Source: Bathymodiolus brooksi (lineage: Eukaryota > Mollusca > Bivalvia > Mytilida > Modiolidae). Taken from it: DNA of 64,000 nucleotides. The notes below the pieces were generated by a model. It was not told where the DNA came from, made no database searches, and was given only the letters and a program-made list of their open reading frames with translations. Positions 60,158-64,000 of this stretch are shown here, piece after piece. The stretch's first letter is position 1, and each line of letters begins with the position of its first letter. The position numbers were made by a program, and so were the translations under genes. The stretch lies in the NCBI GenBank assembly GCA_963680875.1, contig OY804576.1, forward strand, positions 77,939,668-78,003,667, in the 5' to 3' direction.

Positions 60158-60847
60158 GGCAGCGCCCAATCTCTACCCAATGGTAACTACTCGGCCATTC
60201 TCGCTACCCTGCAAATAACCTCGTACGTACATAGTAGAAAATCTTCTTAAATTGTTTGCCGGAAGTTAAGTTAAGCCGCACAAAAATATAGTCCACGAAA
60301 ATCCAATATGGAATACATACTAAGTAAAATCTAATCGTGCAAAACTAATTAAAATTTTAATTGAAATATAGAAAATTGTTTTAAATATGACTTTATCAAA
60401 CTTTCATGTAACTGACATGTGAAAAGTAGTGCGATTCATACGCCTAATGCATACGAGGTTATTTGCAGGGTAGCGAGAATGGCCGAGTAGTTACGATTGA
60501 TCTCTACCCAGACTTGTCGGTCCTACACTCTCCAATCTCTGTCTACGTCTAAAAAGTAGTCTACTTTCTATAAAATATTACCAGTGTAATGTTCAGCAAC
60601 TATAGAAACTATTACAACAAGGAACCAGAACAGCGCTCTTCGTTTGAAAATAAACAAAGAAGTTTCTCAAATATTAGTTATATGGTATTCTTTACATATT
60701 TTACAATATATGGGGTCATTATAACCGGTTTATATCAAATTACCCTTTAATAAACGGATTTTGACAAGATTCTCGGTTTTTAGGCGTTGACAGAGATTGG
60801 ATAGAGTGTAAGGACATACAACTCTGGGTAGAGATTGGGCAGCGCCC
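60158..60847. repeat. Inverted-repeat pair with about 70-bp arms, left arm split by a MITE
   Basis: Left arm GCCCAATCTCTACC (ending 60177), interrupted, then resumed at 60500 as ATCTCTACCCAGACTTGTCG, CTACACTCTCCAATCTCTGT. Right arm (60777-60847) reads in reverse complement GCCCAATCTCTACCCAGAGT, TACACTCTATCCAATCTCTG with no interruption. Confidence 0.85.
60178..60499. mobile_element. 322-bp MITE with about 48-bp TIRs and 9-bp target duplication
   Basis: Left CAATGGTAACTACTCGGCCA, TTCTCGCTACCCTGCAAATA, ACCTCGTA; the right end is the reverse complement with one change near the tip. ATCTCTACC is present at 60169-60177 and 60500-60508. The uninterrupted arm at 60777-60847 shows a single ATCTCTACC, confirming the insertion and the 9-bp duplication, as for Mutator-like elements. 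Confidence 0.9.
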
Positions 60848-61594
60848 TGTAAAAAACGTCTTGTGCAGACAACACTATTTGGTAGCGGGACACACGAAAA
60901 GAAGATGTCCTCAAAAATACACATTCATTATGGTTCACATGTATAGAAAGGGCTTTAATTGAATTTCTTGATATACAAGATGCATACACTGCTCCATACA
61001 TAATAAATAAGTGGTCCAGATCTTTGCATTTATTATAAGAATGCACATTACAGAGATGTCAATATTAATCTATAAATATCATTTTATTGGTACAGTATGC
61101 TTGTTGAATTATATGTACACTTAGATGAAATCAAGTGTCTGATTTTGAAAGGATAAAGATTCATAGATAGACCCTTTATCATGACATGCATATGGAGAAT
61201 ACATGGTTCTAAACCCTCTATTTTTAGGTGGAGTTTGGTTTATAATACATCGGTAATCTGTTTTTCACACTTTCATTTGGAGGGGGTGGGTGGGTGGTCT
61301 GAGCCAAATGAAACTAACTTCATTTGAAAAAAACTGTCACATTTTGCGACGATCCCTAAGTAATACAAAGTTAGAAAATAACTTTGATCTCGGTTAATAC
61401 TCTGAATCATAGAAATGTTTAATCATTGATAGGAAAGAATTACTCTGAATCATAAAAATGTTTGATCATTGGATAAGAAAGTAGAAGAATGGGTCTTTAG
61501 ACAACACTGATGCAGTATATTTATTGAATATAACTGGTTTAGTGTTTCTAAGAAGGTTTCATGGGGATAAAAATAGAAGTTGAACCGGTGTTGC

Positions 61595-61760
61595 ATACTC
61601 ATTTTCCCCCCCGGAAAAATGAGTATATACTAGTTTTTCCCCCGGAAAGATCAGTATATACTCATTTTTTCCCCCGGAAAGATCAGTATATACTCATCTT
61701 TCCCCCTGATTTTTAGGGGGGAAATCTGAGTGTATACTGAAGTTTCCCCCTCATACTCAA
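61595..61760. repeat. Imperfect tandem repeats with TTCCCCC(C)GGAAA and AGTATATACT
   Basis: Roughly 36-bp units TCAGTATATACTCATTTTT with CCCCCGGAAAGA occur three times, followed by inverted versions (AGGGGGGAAATCTGAGTGTA). Low complexity, non-coding. Confidence 0.7.
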
Positions 61761-61769
61761 TTCTCCCCC

Positions 61770-62100
61770 TTTGCACTGATAGACTATGCAAGGGCAATAA
61801 CTCCTATAAGGGGTCGACCCTATGGATACTTATGTAGAGCTTTTGATGCTGAAGAAGGAAGATCACCTCTATTTTTCTCTATATGTAATACTTTTTGAAA
61901 TATTAGCCAATGACTGCAGTTTGACCCTTATGTTCTATTTTTAGCCATGGCGGCCATGTTTTTTCTTCGACGGATATATAATTCACAAACTATAGTCTAC
62001 ATACCCTAAGGATCATTCATACCAAGTTTGGTTAAATTATGTTCAGTGGTTCTCAAGAAGAATATCAAAATGTAAAAAGTTAACGGATTCGCCAATGGTT
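61770..62100 (+). repeat. Fragment related to the Helitron-like repeat interior
   Basis: GGGCAATAACTCCTATAAGG, GCCATGGCGGCCATGTTTTT and ACCAAGTTTGGTTAAATTAT are the phrases typical of the repeats at 1-1272 and 39463-42248, here diverged. Confidence 0.45.
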
Positions 62101-63109
62101 ATCTACTAATTTATTCTTAAGAATTTCAACTGTTTACAGTACACCGAGACACAACATAATTAGTTTTAAACTAAACAAACTATTTTGTGGTAGCTTGTTT
62201 GTTTGTAATCGATCATTTTAAATAAAGATCAGTAACTATAGAATGGCAGTGTCCATCAATGACGCATAACTATGAATGATACAATTATTAGTTCTACTGT
62301 CAGAGTGTGGATTTGTTTTACCGAACATAATTATACCAATTTATCATATTATGTTCATTTCAAATGATGAACTAAACGGTAACAGTATTCTCTAAATTAA
62401 ACTACTACTATGAGGGGGGAAGGACCCTTTTGAGGACTCCGGGATGGTGTTTTTTTAAGCTCGAGAATTCGGGATTGACCATTTCGGGATTCGGGATTGA
62501 AATTTTATTATATTCGGGACTTCTGGATTTCAAGTTTTTTAGTTCGGGACTAAGGGGATTTCAAGTTTTTTAGTTCGGGGTTTCGGGGTCAGACCCCCTC
62601 CTAACCCCCTCTACTATATCAGTACAACTATTTTTTGCTTCGTTTCATGATCAAATTGAGCCATGATAAAATTGAGCCATCTTGATAAATGCGTTTGTCT
62701 CCATCTTTTTTGATTGATCTACCGAAAGTGGTAGCACTATAATACCATATTCACACGTATTCCGGATTGAAACTGAATCATTAGATCGAATTTAAATCCG
62801 TTATAATTGTCGTATCGGATTTGAAATCAGTTAGCGTTCGCATATGGTCAACCAATGCGTAATTGTTCGTCTGCATTGAATTTATCTGTGGTTTACATAT
62901 TGACTAGAAATTGTACTGAGGGATCTGGTGTTTATTTAGATCGGATGAGGGATTTTTTCCGATTCGTCAACAAATGGTCATCAGGAGACATTGGAAACAT
63001 TGTTAGTTTTTCAATAATCTTTTTTCAAGAAACACTGAAGCGATGGTATGGAAACGTGATTTGTATGTTCATTTTAAGGTCCTTGACAGGTCTTGTTACT
63101 TTTTGAGCC
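62101..63109. other. Intergenic sequence, no gene seen
   Basis: 62410-62620 has a low-complexity block (TTCGGGATTCGGGATTG, two copies of ATTTCAAGTTTTTTAGTTCG). An 83-codon open stretch at 62855-63106 has no recognisable domain and is not claimed as a gene. Confidence 0.45.
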
Positions 63110-63710
63110 CATCGGAAATTCAAAATCGTTGCCAGCGGAGGTCAAAGTTTGCTTTGAAACCATATGTAAAGCAACATTTTCATGGTCTACTTGGAAAACA
63201 CTGAACAGAATTTAACCACACTTGGCAGAGGTGTTCACTATTATGTCCTACGCAAGTGTTGTTACTTTTCATGCCGATTCGTTAAAAAATGAATAAAAGA
63301 AGAATGTGTCTGAGGACACGGAGTTCTCCGCTTTCAGCCAAGTGGGCCTAACTTCCAAGCCGTATATGGGATCTGGCTGCAATTGAACCTGACCTGCATA
63401 TTATGGTTGTAAACATTGTCTTGAAATTTCAGAGTCCTTTACAGGTGATAATGGTTTTTATGCCGATCGGAAATTCAAAATGGTCGACAGCGAAGGTCAA
63501 AATTGCTTTGAAAACCTATGAATTACATTTTCGTAATCTCATTGAGAACCACTGAACATAATTTAACCAATTTAACTTTGAGGGTGTTCACTATGAGGTA
63601 CTACACAAGTGTTGTTTCTTTGGTGCAGATCGATAGGAGACTTTGAACATTCTGATTAATCGATTTTCAAGAACCATTGAAGGCATTGTCGGGGGAAATT
63701 TATTAAAGTA
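63110..63710 (+). repeat. Two diverged copies of a roughly 320-bp repeat
   Basis: CATCGGAAATTCAAAATCGT at 63112 and GATCGGAAATTCAAAATGGT at 63465, each followed by GCGAAGGTCAAA-TTGCTTTGAAA and CACTGAACA-AATTTAACCA. Related in wording to the repeat at 1-500. Confidence 0.6.
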
Positions 63711-63717
63711 GTCGTCC

Positions 63718-64000
63718 TCCTCACTACCTTTCTCATCCTTCCTCTCCATCCTCTTACTCACTGCTTCTCTCTCTCCTTCTTCTCCATCCTCCTCCTCACT
63801 ACCTCTCTCCCTCCTTCCTTCCCATCCTCCTCCTCACTACCTCTCTCCCTCTTTCCTCTTCTCTACTTCTCTCCCTCCTTGCTCTCCTCTTCTTACTACC
63901 TATCTCCCTCCTTGCTCTCCTCTTCTTACTACCTATCTCCCTTCTTCCTCTCCCTCCTACTCACTGCCTCTCTCCCTCCTTCATCTCAATCCGCCTCCTC
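63718..64000 (+). repeat. Polypyrimidine minisatellite
   Basis: Almost all C and T with sparse A. Phrases CTCACTACCTCTCTCCCTCC and CTCTTCTTACTACCTATCTC recur; runs off the window end. Could form triplex or other non-B DNA (inference). Confidence 0.85.

Larger units (their letters stand above)
59610..61357. mobile_element. TIR element of 1,748 bp with nested insertions
   Basis: Left AGGGATCGTCGCACATTGTC, GCAGTTTTTTCAAACGAAGT; right end in reverse complement AGGGATCGTCGCAAAATGTG, ACAGTTTTTTTCAAATGAAG; then TTAGTTTC(G/A)TTTGG on both sides. A 5-bp direct repeat AAGTA flanks it (59605-59609, 61358-61362). No transposase frame. Encloses the inverted-repeat pair at 60158-60847. Confidence 0.75.

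Noticed and set aside
62855..63106. 83-codon open frame
   Set aside because: No recognisable domain, no splice context and repeat-like sequence at its 3' side; could be chance.

Overview
The window looks like nuclear DNA of an invertebrate, most probably a bivalve mollusc. It is AT-rich, has one intron-rich gene with GT-AG introns, and is packed with tRNA-derived SINEs, foldback and TIR elements, pearl-like core-repeat elements and Helitron-like repeats of the kind common in molluscs. The organism call is an inference from repeat style, not from a marker gene.

One real cellular gene is present, on the + strand from before the window start to 48100. It encodes a PP2A regulatory B subunit of the B56 (B', PPP2R5) family, closest to the gamma/delta class by its C-terminal tail. 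Eleven exon positions are visible (coding coordinates 1379-48100), giving a 397-residue C-terminal part of the protein with every splice phase consistent. The N-terminal roughly 100 residues and the promoter lie upstream of the window. The main biological point is that one exon exists twice: 17260-17384 and 22042-22166. Both are 125 nt, have the same phases, are fully open and encode the same HEAT-repeat segment with 30/42 identical residues. Including both or neither breaks the reading frame, so this is a strong candidate for mutually exclusive splicing of a phosphatase targeting subunit.

Introns, in order. Intron 1 (1472-3702) holds SINE copies. Intron 2 (3834-10427) holds a dead LINE ORF1, a pearl-like element, a Tigger/pogo-like element with a nested MITE, and a 70-bp minisatellite (23 copies) that runs straight into the splice acceptor. 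Introns 4-7 hold SINEs, foldbacks and TIR elements. Intron 8 (24440-30026) carries a SINE whose B-box segment has expanded into about 92 tandem 46-bp units (25476-29688). Intron 10 (31326-47953, 16.6 kb) contains a Harbinger-like element, a decayed Tc1/mariner-superfamily element with transposase fragments, a Helitron-like repeat and a long-TIR element.

Downstream of the gene (48101-64000) I see no further cellular gene. There is a second pearl-like element, two long foldbacks, a 43-bp tandem array of about 64 units (56768-59551), a three-level nest of TIR elements (59610-61357) and a polypyrimidine tract at the window end. The long open frames across the two arrays are by-products of repeat periods that lack stop codons, not genes.
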